Shown here: positions 19,002 through 29,000 of the stretch, piece after piece | How the letters are laid out: each line of letters starts with the position of its first letter | How positions within the stretch are numbered: position 1 is the first letter of the stretch | Source of the DNA: an uncultured Burkholderiales bacterium | GTDB lineage: Bacteria; Pseudomonadota; Gammaproteobacteria; Burkholderiales; Burkholderiaceae_C | Assembly: GCA_903932865.1 (NCBI GenBank) | Contig: CAIZHQ010000016.1 | Span: 310,001 to 374,000, forward strand | Reading direction: 5' to 3' | Length of the DNA: 64,000 bases | The notes under the pieces: model-generated | Databases searched by the model: none | What the model was told of the DNA's origin: nothing | What the model saw: only the letters and a program-made list of their open reading frames with translations | Program-made: the position numbers and the translations under genes

Positions 19002-20459
19002 TTATTTCGCCTCGCGCATGCGTAAGAAGGCCAAGATCCCCATCAAACTGGCCAAAAACATCATGGCCCATTCAGACAGTGTGGGAATGGCTGCCGGCGC
19101 AGCCGCAGCTGTTCTGCAACCCACACCTGGGCCGGTGGAGATGCTCAGACCGCCATCCGTTGCGGCATAGATGGTGCCACCGCTGACGAAGACCCCACTG
19201 ACGAAATAGCCGCCCAGGCAGTTCTCGGGGGTGTCGTTGGTGAATGACGTGCCACCATTGCTAGAGATGCTCAAACCGCCCCACGTGCCGACGTAGAGTT
19301 TGCCACTGTCCATGGCAATCGTCTGCACATTAGGTGCTCCATCGCTTAGGCCGTCAAAACTGTTTCTAAGGGCAGGCGCAGTTGCAAAATTGTCGGTGGA
19401 GACCTGCAAGCCAACGTTGCTGCCGAGGAACACTTTGGTCCCGTCTGTGAAAACTGCACGCGACGACAATTGTCCGCTGGGTGCATGGGTGAATGTCGTT
19501 CCGCCATCATTTGAGTAGACCAAACGTTCGCTCGTGGCGAGGTAGATGTTGGACCCACTGGCGTAGATGTCGTACACGTGGCTGCAGCTCACGGACCCAC
19601 ACAGCGCGGTGCTGTTGAAGTGGGTGAAAGTGACGCCACCATCTGTGGAAATACTCAAGCCACCAGGAGCCTTGAGTGTGGCTGCGCTGTAAGCAGGGTC
19701 CACAGCCGTTGTGGCGATGCTGGAGGCGGTCTTGGCGTACGAGAACTGCGTAGGCGACGGCACGGCAGTCACGGAATAAATGCCGTCCAATGTGAAACCT
19801 ACACCGCTGACTTGCACGATGGAGCCGACTACCAGCCCGTGAGCGGTTGACGTGGTCAGGGTCACGATATTCGAGGCGACCGCCCTTTGGGTGACGGGGG
19901 TTGTGACTATGACTTGACTGCTGACGGAGGTGCCGACGTAGATGGTGCTACCGTCCACGAACACCGAATTCACATCATTGCTGCCCAAGCCGTCGTCTAT
20001 GGTCCTGTTGGTGAAGGTGGTGCCGCCGTTGTTGGAGATGCTCAAGCCACCCTTAGTGGGGGTTCCCAAGCCGTATGTGGTGTCCTTGGTCGCCGCGTAG
20101 ATGGTGCTGCCGACAACGAACACCCCGCTCACATTGTTGCTGCCGAGGCCGTTGAGGGTGGTGGTGTAGTTGGTGAAGGATGATCCGCCGTCCGTGGAGA
20201 TGCTCAGCCCAGCATCGGTCGCGGCGTAGACGTTGCTGCCGACGACATAGACGGCTTTCACATAGTTGCTGCCCAAACCGTTGGTTGTCGTCCTGTTGAC
20301 GTACTGCAGGCCGCTGTCGGCGGCATTCGCAGGACCCGTAACCAGTACCGTTAGGGATAAAACCAGCCCACTGATCGCCATGCCAATGTTGGCCCAAAAC
20401 ATGGCTTTGTGTTCAAGCAGGGCACGCATGAATCGGTGTTTCGCCGGGTGAGCGTTCAT
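19002..20459 (-). CDS. IPTL-CTERM surface protein with seven beta-propeller-like repeats
   Basis: About 485 residues if translated from the ATG at 20459; starts at 20429 and 20402 are also possible, and the frame is open back to 20657. A signal peptide ends near G-P-A-N-A-A-D-S. About seven repeats of the form I-Y-A-A-T-x-G-G-L-S-I-S-T-D-G-G-T-S-F-T-N follow, consistent with a seven-bladed propeller. An insert in the third repeat (V-T-L-T-T-S-T-A-H-G-L-V-V-G, then D-G-I-Y-S-V-T-A-V) resembles small beta domains of phage tail proteins. The C-terminus is I-P-T-L-S-E-W-A-M-M plus a hydrophobic helix and a basic tail: the IPTL-CTERM sorting signal. It is divergent from a sensor kinase. Ligand unknown. 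Confidence 0.85.
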   Translation of the reverse strand: MNAHPAKHRFMRALLEHKAMFWANIGMAISGLVLSLTVLVTGPANAADSGLQYVNRTTTNGLGSNYVKAVYVVGSNVYAATDAGLSISTDGGSSFTNYTTTLNGLGSNNVSGVFVVGSTIYAATKDTTYGLGTPTKGGLSISNNGGTTFTNRTIDDGLGSNDVNSVFVDGSTIYVGTSVSSQVIVTTPVTQRAVASNIVTLTTSTAHGLVVGSIVQVSGVGFTLDGIYSVTAVPSPTQFSYAKTASSIATTAVDPAYSAATLKAPGGLSISTDGGVTFTHFNSTALCGSVSCSHVYDIYASGSNIYLATSERLVYSNDGGTTFTHAPSGQLSSRAVFTDGTKVFLGSNVGLQVSTDNFATAPALRNSFDGLSDGAPNVQTIAMDSGKLYVGTWGGLSISSNGGTSFTNDTPENCLGGYFVSGVFVSGGTIYAATDGGLSISTGPGVGCRTAAAAPAAIPTLSEWAMMFLASLMGILAFLRMREAK

Positions 20460-20678
20460 GGTCACCGCTGCAGCCTTCGCGCCGGTGGCCAGCGGCTGAC
20501 AAGCCGGGCGGGGTGTGTTGTTCAGTTGGGCCATGGGCACGGTGGTTTCTCCATCAAATGCGTTCAGAAATTCAAAAAAAGACCATTCAGCAATCCATCT
20601 TTCTTGACGGGCATTTGAACCTTTTGAATTTTGTATTTCTTGCAAATGCTTAACCAAATAAATGTTTAATATCCAAAG

Positions 20679-22532
20679 GTGATCAAAAACATCAAAATTG
20701 TTTTACTGGCTTGGCTGCTGGGGATGGCCAGTCACGGCCTTTTGGCCAAAGACTTGGTGGTCGATCGTGCTGTTTTTGAGGATCCAACAGGGCAGTTGGA
20801 CCTGCAAAGCGTCAAAAACAGCGAATTTGGTGCGGCCCCAGAAGTGTTGTTCAAGGGGTTCAGCCGTTCGACTTTTTGGTTGAAACTCAACATCCACGTC
20901 CCCAACGGTTCGGGGCCGGTGTCGGTGCGCATCCGGCCCACCCTGTTGGACCGGGCTACGCTTTTCTACACGGCCATTGAGTCCAGCGACGTTGAGCAGG
21001 CGCTGTCGATCAATGACCGCACCGCGCAACAAGACACCCGGATTGCCCTCCCCGCCGGCGTCCAAACGCTGTATGTGCGCTTTGAATCCATGGGCGGACT
21101 GCTGGTGCATGCACAGGTTCTGACCCTTGAGGGTGCGATGGCGCAGGACCTGAGAAACAAGACGGAATTGGGGGCCGTGTTGGCGATTTATTTGGTTGCC
21201 CTGCTGATCACTCTGGGACTGACGCTCGCCAGGCGAGAAACATTGAGCTTATTTTTGTTGTTGCATTTTGTGATCTGCCTGCAACATTTTTTGGTGCTGA
21301 ACCACATCCGATTTGAAATGATGCCTTGGGACGTTTTTTACAGCCCCAGTGCACTGCGGCTGTTGACGATCCTGAATTTTTTGAGTTTTTCGTTGCTGAT
21401 GCTGGCCTTTATCCGCCGATTTCAACTCGTCCGCTTGCAATATGTGGCTCGTTTCGGGGTAGCTTGTTTTGGAATTTTGGGCATTTTGTTTTTCTTCGTG
21501 GACCCACACTGGGTTTCGAAAATCACGGCAGTCCTCGGTCCGTTGATCACCTTTGCCCTGTTGGGGGCTCTGGCCTATTCACAGACGAAGTTTTTACAGG
21601 ACAAGAAAATCAACCTGGCGGTTCGCTTGGCATTTGGCTGGGTGAACATCTTATTTGTGGTCATCGCCGGTCGTGTGATGCTGCAAATTTTGGGGGTCAT
21701 GGAAGATGGCGCATTTTTGCTGGAAAGCCCCGTGTGGCGTGGCATCTTCATTCCACTGTATTTGTTGGGCTTTCTTTGGCAGCGCGACAACGAGCAAAAA
21801 AAGGCCTTGTTGCAGTCGAAAATTGACCAGGCTGCCGGGGCCTTGCTGATCAAAGACCAAGCGAACCGACTGGCGACACAGTCAGAGTTCATGGCGATGC
21901 TGATGCATGAGATCAAGACACCGCTCTTTACCATTCAATTGGCGGCCGCATCCTGGGGGAAACGACAGAACAACAACACCGAGGATGTGAAGCGTTTGGC
22001 GCACATTGAAAAATCAATTGGAGAAATCAATTTCATCATTGATGAATGCATTCAGGCGGACAAACTGGAGCAGAGCGAATTTGCCGTTCAAAAATCAGTG
22101 TTGACCCTGGAGGATTTGTTCTTTGAATGCAGACACTTGCCAGGTCATGAGCGGTTGGTTTTTTCTGGCATCGATCAAACGCGCGTTTCAACAGACAGCC
22201 ATTATTCGCAAATCATCTTAAAAAATCTGATCAGCAATGCATTGAAATATTCCAGGCCCGACAGCCGGGTTTGGGTGGATGTTTTGCCGCCTGCACACGC
22301 AGATGACCCAGTGGTTCAGATCCGAATCGCCAACACCCTGGGCAAGGCCGGACGGCCGGATCCAGAAAAAGTGTTCAAGCGCTATTACAGGGGTGAGGGC
22401 GCCAAAATGGAAAGTGGCGCGGGATTGGGTTTGTGGCTGGCTCAAACGCTGGCCCTCAAGCTGGGCTCTCAATTGCGCTGTCACACCGAACAGGACCGGG
22501 TCAACTTTTATTTCCCGTTGGAGAAGATTTGA
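20679..22532 (+). CDS. 7TM-DISM sensor histidine kinase
   Basis: 617 residues from a GTG start. A signal peptide is followed by a periplasmic 7TMR-DISMED2-type sensor domain (about 25-155, with S-R-S-T-F-W-L-K-L-N). Seven hydrophobic segments follow (about 165-370). The kinase core has M-L-M-H-E-I-K-T-P-L as the H-box near 410, N-A-L-K-Y-S as the N-box near 510, and G-A-G-L-G-L-W near 585. DISM sensors usually detect carbohydrates or other small ligands. The base composition is a little richer in A and T than its neighbours. It is coupled to the response regulator downstream by a TTGA overlap. Confidence 0.93.
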   Translation: MIKNIKIVLLAWLLGMASHGLLAKDLVVDRAVFEDPTGQLDLQSVKNSEFGAAPEVLFKGFSRSTFWLKLNIHVPNGSGPVSVRIRPTLLDRATLFYTAIESSDVEQALSINDRTAQQDTRIALPAGVQTLYVRFESMGGLLVHAQVLTLEGAMAQDLRNKTELGAVLAIYLVALLITLGLTLARRETLSLFLLLHFVICLQHFLVLNHIRFEMMPWDVFYSPSALRLLTILNFLSFSLLMLAFIRRFQLVRLQYVARFGVACFGILGILFFFVDPHWVSKITAVLGPLITFALLGALAYSQTKFLQDKKINLAVRLAFGWVNILFVVIAGRVMLQILGVMEDGAFLLESPVWRGIFIPLYLLGFLWQRDNEQKKALLQSKIDQAAGALLIKDQANRLATQSEFMAMLMHEIKTPLFTIQLAAASWGKRQNNNTEDVKRLAHIEKSIGEINFIIDECIQADKLEQSEFAVQKSVLTLEDLFFECRHLPGHERLVFSGIDQTRVSTDSHYSQIILKNLISNALKYSRPDSRVWVDVLPPAHADDPVVQIRIANTLGKAGRPDPEKVFKRYYRGEGAKMESGAGLGLWLAQTLALKLGSQLRCHTEQDRVNFYFPLEKI

Positions 22533-23239
22533 AAACAAACATTGACAACGCAAGAAAAACAGACCTGATTGTGGTCGAAGACAACGAAACATTGCGCCAT
22601 GAGTTGTGCGATTTTTTGTCCGAAGAAGGCTTTGGGGTCAGGGCGGTTGACAGCGGAGAAAGCTTGAACCAAACGCTGCGTGAAAGGTTCACCGATATTT
22701 TGGTGCTGGATCTGAACATGGCCGACGAGGATGGCATCAGCATTGCCAAAAGAATCCGGACCCATTTACCCCAGATCGGCATCATCATGCTGACCGGGCG
22801 CGTGCTCAGCAAAGACCGTGTGGAGGGTTATCAGAGCGGCGCCGACGTTTACATCACCAAGCCCGCGCGACCCGCGGAGCTTGTTGCCGCCATCCGCAAC
22901 TTGGCCGACCGATTAAAGCCTGCGCCCTTGCATTTTCCGTGGGTCTTGGACACGCTGAATTTGACCTTGAGTTACCAATCGAATGTGCCCATCGAGCTGA
23001 CCGCCAACGAGGCCAAAATCCTCAAGACCTTGGCCTTGACGGCCAGTTGTGTGACTCATGCGGCGTTGATTGAATCGACCGCGCCATCCAAGTTGACAGA
23101 CGCCATGAGCAGAGCCAGCCTGGAAGTGTTGATCAGTCGGTTACGTTCCAAAATCAGTTGGTACACAGGACCACTGAACCCCATCAAGTCCGTACGAGGA
23201 ATGGGCTACCAGCTGTGCATCAAAATGAAAATCCAGTGA
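22529..23239 (+). CDS. OmpR-family response regulator
   Basis: 236 residues from a TTG start that overlaps the kinase stop (TTGA), with GGAGAAG upstream; the open frame extends back to 22433 inside the kinase gene but a coupled start is more natural. The receiver shows V-V-E-D-N-E, the phosphorylation site in L-V-L-D-L-N-M, and the lysine in Y-I-T-K-P-A-R. The C-terminal winged helix ends in S-V-R-G-M-G-Y-Q-L, typical of OmpR/PhoB DNA-binding domains. It forms a two-component system with the adjacent kinase. The divergent IPTL-CTERM gene is the nearest candidate target. Confidence 0.92.
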   Translation: MKTNIDNARKTDLIVVEDNETLRHELCDFLSEEGFGVRAVDSGESLNQTLRERFTDILVLDLNMADEDGISIAKRIRTHLPQIGIIMLTGRVLSKDRVEGYQSGADVYITKPARPAELVAAIRNLADRLKPAPLHFPWVLDTLNLTLSYQSNVPIELTANEAKILKTLALTASCVTHAALIESTAPSKLTDAMSRASLEVLISRLRSKISWYTGPLNPIKSVRGMGYQLCIKMKIQ

Positions 23240-23290
23240 AGAGGACGTCTTGTGAGCGTGTCACCGCATCAACGGTCCATAGCGCACCCA

Positions 23291-23324
23291 AAAAAAGGCC
23301 AACCCGTGAAGGTTGGCCTTGTTT
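23291..23324. terminator. bidirectional terminator between response regulator and tRNA-Leu
   Basis: AAGGCCAACC / GGTTGGCCTT, a perfect 10-bp stem with a 6-nt loop (23295-23320). It is preceded by seven A and followed by TTGTTT, so it can stop transcription from both sides; the longer U-run serves the tRNA on the minus strand. Confidence 0.9.
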
Positions 23325-23360
23325 CGCTTGGAACCCGCAAGTTTGCTGAGTTTCCAGAGA

Positions 23361-23445
23361 TGGTGCCCGGGGCCGGACTCGAACCGGCACGCCTTGCGGC
23401 GGGGGATTTTGAGTCCCCTGAGTCTACCAATTTCACCACCCGGGC
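23361..23445 (-). tRNA. tRNA-Leu (anticodon CAA)
   Basis: Reading the minus strand, the acceptor GCCCGGG pairs with CCCGGGC before an encoded CCA. The D-loop contains AAATTGGTAGAC, the anticodon stem-loop is GGGGACTCAAAATCCCC with CAA as anticodon, a long variable arm (CGCCGCAAGGCG) marks a class II tRNA, and the T-loop is GGTTCGAGTCC. It is 85 nt including CCA. Confidence 0.95.
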
Positions 23446-23483
23446 GGTATTTGTGAAGACCCAAATTATGGCACATTATTGGG

Positions 23484-24386
23484 ATGATTTATCCAACCAT
23501 TGAAGATGCGATCGGCAAAACACCTTTGGTGGCTTTGCAGCGATTGGGTGCTGCCGACATGGCGGCCCGTGGCAACGTGATTTTGGGCAAGCTCGAGGGC
23601 AACAACCCGGCGGGCTCGGTCAAGGACCGACCGGCTTTGTCGATGATCCGACGGGCTGAAGAGCGCGGCGAGATCCAGCCGGGCGACACCTTGATCGAGG
23701 CGACGTCGGGCAATACCGGCATTGCGCTGGCCATGGCCGCAGCCATCCGGGGCTACCGTATGGTTTTGATCATGCCCGAGGACTTGTCCATCGAGCGGGC
23801 CCAGACCATGAAGGCATTTGGTGCCGAGCTGATCCTCACCCCCAAGAGCGGTGGCATGGAGTACGCCCGCGACTTGGCCGACAACATGGCCGCACAAGGC
23901 AAGGGCCGCATCCTGGATCAGTTTGCCAACGCCGACAACCCGCGCATCCATTACGAAACCACTGGCCCCGAAATTTGGGAGCAGACGGGCGGGAAAGTGA
24001 CCCATTTTGTCAGCGCCATGGGCACCACCGGCACGATCACCGGCGTATCGCGGTTTCTGAAGGAAAAGAACCCGTCAATCCGAATCGTGGGCGCACAGCC
24101 CAGCGAGGGCTCGCGCATTCCGGGCATCCGCAAGTGGCCGCAAGAGTACTTGCCCAAAATTTACGATCCCAGCCATGTGGATGAGCTGGTGTATGTGAGC
24201 CAAAACGATGCCGAAGAGACCTGCCGCCAGATGGCCCGCAGTGAAGGCATTTTTGCGGGCATCTCCGCTGCAGGTGCTTGCTGGGTGGCCCAGCAGGTGG
24301 GCAAGACGGCGCAGAACGCCACCATTGTGTTCATCGTGTGCGATCGCGGTGACCGTTATTTGTCCACGGGTGTTTTCCCCGCCTGA
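23484..24386 (+). CDS. cysM: cysteine synthase B
   Basis: 300 residues, full length. It is the PLP enzyme that makes cysteine from O-acetylserine and sulfide or thiosulfate. The PLP lysine lies in N-P-A-G-S-V-K-D-R-P near residue 48, the substrate loop is E-A-T-S-G-N-T-G-I-A-L, and the phosphate-binding loop is A-M-G-T-T-G-T-I-T-G. The R-P after the PLP lysine is a CysM mark. It matters here because the other cysteine synthase in the window, at 55.7 kb, is internally deleted. It starts 38 bases from the divergent tRNA-Leu. Confidence 0.96.
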   Translation: MIYPTIEDAIGKTPLVALQRLGAADMAARGNVILGKLEGNNPAGSVKDRPALSMIRRAEERGEIQPGDTLIEATSGNTGIALAMAAAIRGYRMVLIMPEDLSIERAQTMKAFGAELILTPKSGGMEYARDLADNMAAQGKGRILDQFANADNPRIHYETTGPEIWEQTGGKVTHFVSAMGTTGTITGVSRFLKEKNPSIRIVGAQPSEGSRIPGIRKWPQEYLPKIYDPSHVDELVYVSQNDAEETCRQMARSEGIFAGISAAGACWVAQQVGKTAQNATIVFIVCDRGDRYLSTGVFPA

Positions 24387-24400
24387 TTTGAGGATGCCCT

Positions 24401-24958
24401 ATGGCTGAATACCGTTTTTGTCCGATGTGTGCCAGTCCTTTGGCCTGGCTCTCGCAAATGGAAGATGGGGGCGAGACGATGCGCCTGCGTTGCACCGCTT
24501 GTGACTTCACGCACTGGAACAACCCCACGCCCGTGCTGGCAGGCATTGTGCAAGTAGGTGACCAGATTTTGCTGGCCCGCAACGCGGCCTGGCCTGGGCG
24601 ACGCTTTGCGCTGATCACCGGTTTCATGGAAGCAGGCGAAACGCCCGAAGAAGGCATCACGCGCGAGATTGCCGAAGAAACCAATCTGAAGGTGTCGGCC
24701 CTCAAGCTGATTGGTGTGTATGACTTCCAGCGCATGAACCAGGTCATCATTGCCTACCATGCAGTCGCCGAAGGCGAGGTGCGTTTGTCGCCCGAGTTGG
24801 CCGAGTACAAGATGTTTGATTTCAAGGATTTGATCTGCTGGCCAGCAGGCACCGGTTACGCATTGGGCGATTGGCTCCGAACCATCGGCATTGAGCCGAA
24901 ATTCATGACTTGGGAAGAGCGTGCTGCGCAAAGCCAGGAAGTGAATCAGGGCACATGA
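24401..24958 (+). CDS. NUDIX hydrolase with N-terminal zinc ribbon
   Basis: 185 residues. A zinc ribbon is visible as C-P-M-C near residue 7 and C-T-A-C near 31. The Nudix box G-F-M-E-A-G-E followed by R-E-I-A-E-E-T-N fits the consensus except that the last glycine is asparagine. The layout recalls NudC-like NADH pyrophosphatases but the protein is shorter and the NudC S-Q-P-W-P-F-P-x-S motif is absent. It likely hydrolyses a nucleoside diphosphate derivative. It lies 14 nt after cysM and overlaps the TusA gene. Confidence 0.88.
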   Translation: MAEYRFCPMCASPLAWLSQMEDGGETMRLRCTACDFTHWNNPTPVLAGIVQVGDQILLARNAAWPGRRFALITGFMEAGETPEEGITREIAEETNLKVSALKLIGVYDFQRMNQVIIAYHAVAEGEVRLSPELAEYKMFDFKDLICWPAGTGYALGDWLRTIGIEPKFMTWEERAAQSQEVNQGT

Positions 24959-25185
24959 TGCACATCGACAAGGAAATTGACACCAGTGGGCTGAACTGCC
25001 CGCTGCCCATTTTGAAAGCCAAGAAGGCTTTGAATGAGATGGTCACCGGCCAAGTGCTCAAGGTGATCGCCACCGACCCGGGTGCTTGGCGAGATTTCGA
25101 GGCTTTTGCCCGCCAGACGGGCAATGAGTTGGTGATGCAGGAAAAAACCGAAAACAGCTTTATCTTTGGCCTCAAGCGGCGCTGA
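24955..25185 (+). CDS. TusA-family sulfurtransferase (sulfur carrier)
   Basis: 76 residues. The family signature L-N-C-P-L-P-I-L-K-A-K-K holds the persulfide-carrying cysteine near residue 15. The fold continues with V-L-K-V-I-A-T-D-P-G-A and ends with a hydrophobic strand. TusA-like proteins relay sulfur for tRNA thiolation or other pathways. The start overlaps the NUDIX stop (ATGA), so cysM, NUDIX and tusA-like form one operon, a sensible sulfur grouping. The stop abuts the galU stop on the other strand. Confidence 0.9.
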   Translation: MMHIDKEIDTSGLNCPLPILKAKKALNEMVTGQVLKVIATDPGAWRDFEAFARQTGNELVMQEKTENSFIFGLKRR

Positions 25186-26064
25186 TCAGAGACTCAAACC
25201 CTTGAGGTACTCACGGAAAGAAGCACCCACTTGCGGGTGCTGCAAAGCCAGCTCCACCGTGGCTTCCAAAAAGCCTTCCTTGCTGCCGCAGTCGTAGCGC
25301 TTGCCTTCATACTGGAAGGCATAGACCGCTTCGCGTTGCATCAAGCGGGCAATCGCATCGGTCAGCTGGATCTCGCCCCCCACGCCTGTGGGCTGGTTGC
25401 GGATCTCATCAAAAATGCCAGGGGTCAGGATGTACCGGCCGGCCACGCCCATGCGTGAGGGCGCTTTGTCGGGGCTGGGCTTTTCCACAATTTTTTCGAC
25501 ACGAAGCAGTTGGCGTCCCGCGGATTCACCGGCCACGATGCCGTAGCGTTTGACCTGATCGAGCGGCACTTCTTGCACAGCCAAAACCGACCGACCTTGC
25601 TTGGTGTAAGCGTCAACCATCTGGGACAAGACGGACGGGCCAGCGTTGACCATCAAATCGTCGGCCAGCAGAACCGCAAACGGCTCGTTGCCCACCAGTG
25701 GCTCGGCGCACAGCACGGCGTGGCCCAGACCCAGCATGCGGTTTTGCCGCACATAAGCGCAGACCATGTCATCGGGTTGCACCGAACGCACCAGCGCCAG
25801 CAGCTCGTCTTTGTGGGCGGCTTCGAGCTCGGTTTCGAGTTCATAGGCGGTGTCGAAATGGTCTTCGATGGCCCGCTTGCTGCGGCCCGTGACAAAAATC
25901 ATGTGCCGCACGCCTGCCGCGTAGGCTTCTTCGACCGCGTACTGGATCAGGGGCTTGTCGACCACGGGCAGCATTTCTTTGGGTGCGGCTTTGGTGGCCG
26001 GCAAAAAGCGGGTGCCGAGGCCCGCGACGGGGAAGACGGCTTTGCGGATGACGTTGTGGCTCAT
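25186..26064 (-). CDS. galU: UTP-glucose-1-phosphate uridylyltransferase
   Basis: 292 residues from the ATG at 26064 ([15 protein letters not shown]). The nucleotidyltransferase signature [11 protein letters not shown] with [10 protein letters not shown] is at residues 13-36, and D-D-L-M-V and [10 protein letters not shown] are present. It makes UDP-glucose for envelope polysaccharides. It is 27 nt downstream of valS in the same direction and convergent with the tusA-like gene, their stop codons touching. Confidence 0.97.
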   Translation of the reverse strand: MSHNVIRKAVFPVAGLGTRFLPATKAAPKEMLPVVDKPLIQYAVEEAYAAGVRHMIFVTGRSKRAIEDHFDTAYELETELEAAHKDELLALVRSVQPDDMVCAYVRQNRMLGLGHAVLCAEPLVGNEPFAVLLADDLMVNAGPSVLSQMVDAYTKQGRSVLAVQEVPLDQVKRYGIVAGESAGRQLLRVEKIVEKPSPDKAPSRMGVAGRYILTPGIFDEIRNQPTGVGGEIQLTDAIARLMQREAVYAFQYEGKRYDCGSKEGFLEATVELALQHPQVGASFREYLKGLSL

Positions 26065-26090
26065 GGTCGATTCCTTGTCCAATTGGGGCA

Positions 26091-29000
26091 TCAGCCCAGG
26101 CGTTGCAGTTGCTGGCGGATTTTGTCGAGCGTGTCACCAAAGTCGGCGACGCATTTCTGGGCTTCGTCGATCACCGCAGGAGGGGCTTTGGCCACAAAGG
26201 CTTCGTTGCCAAGCTTGGCGTTGGCCTTGGCGATTTCGCCTTCCAGACGAGCGGCTTCTTTGGCCAGGCGAATTTTTTCGGCCGCCACATCGACTTCGAT
26301 GAACAAGCACATGCGGGTGCCGCCCACCATAGCCACTGGGGCCGATTGGGCAGCGGCTTGCCAGGCGGCTTCGTCGTCAAAGATTTTGACTTCGCTCAGC
26401 TTGGCCAGCGACTGCAGCACCGCCGCGTTGGCGCGCATGAATTCGGCGTTGCCCAAAGCAAACAGCGGCATCTTGGTCGAGGCGGGTACATTCATCTCGC
26501 CGCGCAGATTGCGGCACGCGTCCACCAGGGATTTCAGTTGCGCCACATTGTCAATGGCCTGCGCGTCGATCTTGTTCAGCTGCGCCTCGGGGTAGCGCGC
26601 CACGCTGACCGAGGGGCCGGACAGTCCGGCCACCGGCGCCACCTTTTGCCAGAGTTCTTCGGTGATGAACGGGATGATGGGATGGGCCAAACGCAAAATC
26701 GCTTCGAGTGTGCGAATCAGCGTGCGCCGCGTGGCGCGCTGCTGTGCGGCGTCGCCGGTCTGGATTTGTACTTTGGCAATTTCCAGGTACCAGTCGCAGT
26801 ACTCGTTCCAGACGAATTCATAAATCGCGCTGGCCACATTGTCCAAGCGGTATTCGGCAAAGCCTTTGGCCACTTCGGCCTCGGTTTGTTGCAGCACCGA
26901 GGCGATCCAGCGGTCGGCCTGGCTGAACAACATGTACTGGTAAAACGGTCCGGCGGGAATGGCTTCGCCGTTGTCACCGGTGCGCGGCGGCGCGCATTCG
27001 GCCTTGGTGTGTTCTTTCAAGCCGCAGTCTTGGCCTTCGCAGTTCATCAGCACGAAACGCGTGGCGTTCCACAGTTTGTTGCAGAAGTTGCGGTAACCCT
27101 CGCAGCGCTTGGAGTCAAAGTTGATGCTGCGGCCCAAACTGGCCAGTGCTGCGAAGGTGAATCGCAGCGCGTCAGCGCCATAGGCGGGAATGCCTTCGGG
27201 GAATTCTTTTTCGGTTTGCTTGCGCACCTTGGGGGCAGTTTCGGGTTTGCGCAAACCTTGGGTGCGTTTGTCGAGCAAGGGCTCCAACGTGATGCCGTCG
27301 ATCAGGTCCACCGGGTCGAGCACGTTGCCTTCGGATTTGCTCATCTTCTTGCCCTGGGCGTCGAGCACCAGACCGTGGATGTAGACGTGTTTGAATGGCA
27401 CTTTGCCAGTGAAGTGCGTGGTCATCATGATCATTCGGGCGACCCAGAAGAAGATGATGTCGTAGCCTGTCACGAGGACGCTGGAGGGGAGGTAGAGGTC
27501 GTAGTCGCTCTGGTTGTTGTTGGCGTTGGCGTTTGCGTCGCTGGCGAGGGTGCCGGGCTCGGCCTTGCTCATACTCGCTTCGCTCGCAAAGTCGCTGCGT
27601 CCGAGCCCGGCACCCTCGCCAGCTGAGTTTTTGGCGTTTGCGTCGTCGTTGCCCCAGCCCATGGTGCTGAAGGGGACCAGGGCGCTGGAGTACCAGGTGT
27701 CGAGCACGTCGTCGTCGCGCTTGAGTGTTTTGCCTGGGGAAATTGTGTCTGCTTGGGCTTGCGCCTCTGCTTCGTTGCGGGCCACGTAGACCTTGCCGTC
27801 TTCGTCGTACCAAGCGGGAATCTGGTGACCCCACCAGAGCTGGCGACTGATGCACCAGTCCTGGATGTTGTTCATCCACTGGTTGTAGGTGTTGACCCAG
27901 TTCTCGGGCACGAACTTGACCTCGCCCGAATGCACCGCGTCGATGGCTTTTTGCGCAATGCTTTTGCCGGTGGGGTCTTGGTCACTGACCTCGTTCATGG
28001 CGACGAACCACTGGTCGGTCAGCATGGGCTCGATCACCTGGCCTGTGCGGGCGCAGCGGGGTACCATGAGCTTGTGTTTCTTGACTTCGACCAAAGCGCC
28101 TGCAGCTTCCAGATCGGCCACCACGGCCTTGCGGGCCACAAAGCGGTCGAGACCTCGGTATTTCTCGGGTGCGTTGCTGTTGATGGTGGCGTCCAGGTTC
28201 AGCACGCAGATCATCGCCAGCTTGTGGCGCTGGCCGACTTGGTAGTCGTTGGTGTCGTGTGCGGGCGTGACCTTCACCACGCCCGTGCCGAAGGCTTTGT
28301 CCACGTAGTCGTCGGCAATCACAGGGATGGTGCGGCCGCACAAAGGCAGGTTGACCTGTTTGCCGATCAGGGCGCTGTAGCGCTCGTCTTCGGGGTGCAC
28401 CATCACGGCCACGTCGCCCAAGAGGGTTTCGGGGCGGGTGGTGGCCACGGTCAATGAGCCGCTGCCCGCAGCGGCGAGGCTGCCATCAGGGTCTACCAGG
28501 TCGTAACGGATGTGCCACATCGAGCCGTCTTCTTCGGCGCTTTCCACCTCCAGGTCCGACACCGCGCTTTGCAGCACAGGGTCCCAGTTGACCAAGCGTT
28601 TGCCGCGGTAGATCAGGCCTTGTTCATACAACTGCACAAAGGTTTCGGTCACCGTTTTGGACAGTTTGGGGTCCATCGTGAAGTATTCGCGGCTCCAGTC
28701 CACGCTGTCGCCCATGCGGCGCATTTGGCTGGTGATGGTGTTGCCAGATTGTTCCTTCCACTCCCAGACCTTGCTCACAAAGTTTTTGCGCGCTTCGGCG
28801 GGTGTGGGGCCCATGTCGTGACGGCTGATGCCTTGGGCCTGCAGCTGGCGCTCCACCACGATTTGCGTGGCGATGCCCGCGTGGTCGGTGCCCGGAATCC
28901 AGGCGGTGTTAAAGCCCGACATGCGGTGGTAACGCGTCAACGAGTCCATGATGGTCTGGTTGAAGGCATGGCCCATGTGCAGTGTGCCGGTCACGTTGGG

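Noticed and set aside
23361-23445. tRNA-Leu as a possible integration site
   Set aside because: No integrase, no repeated tRNA 3' end and only housekeeping genes follow.
25186-25188. Stop codons of the TusA-like gene and galU touch, as do those of livF and the Bug gene; suspected misassembly
   Set aside because: Both frames on both sides are complete and family-like, so this is simply tight convergent packing.
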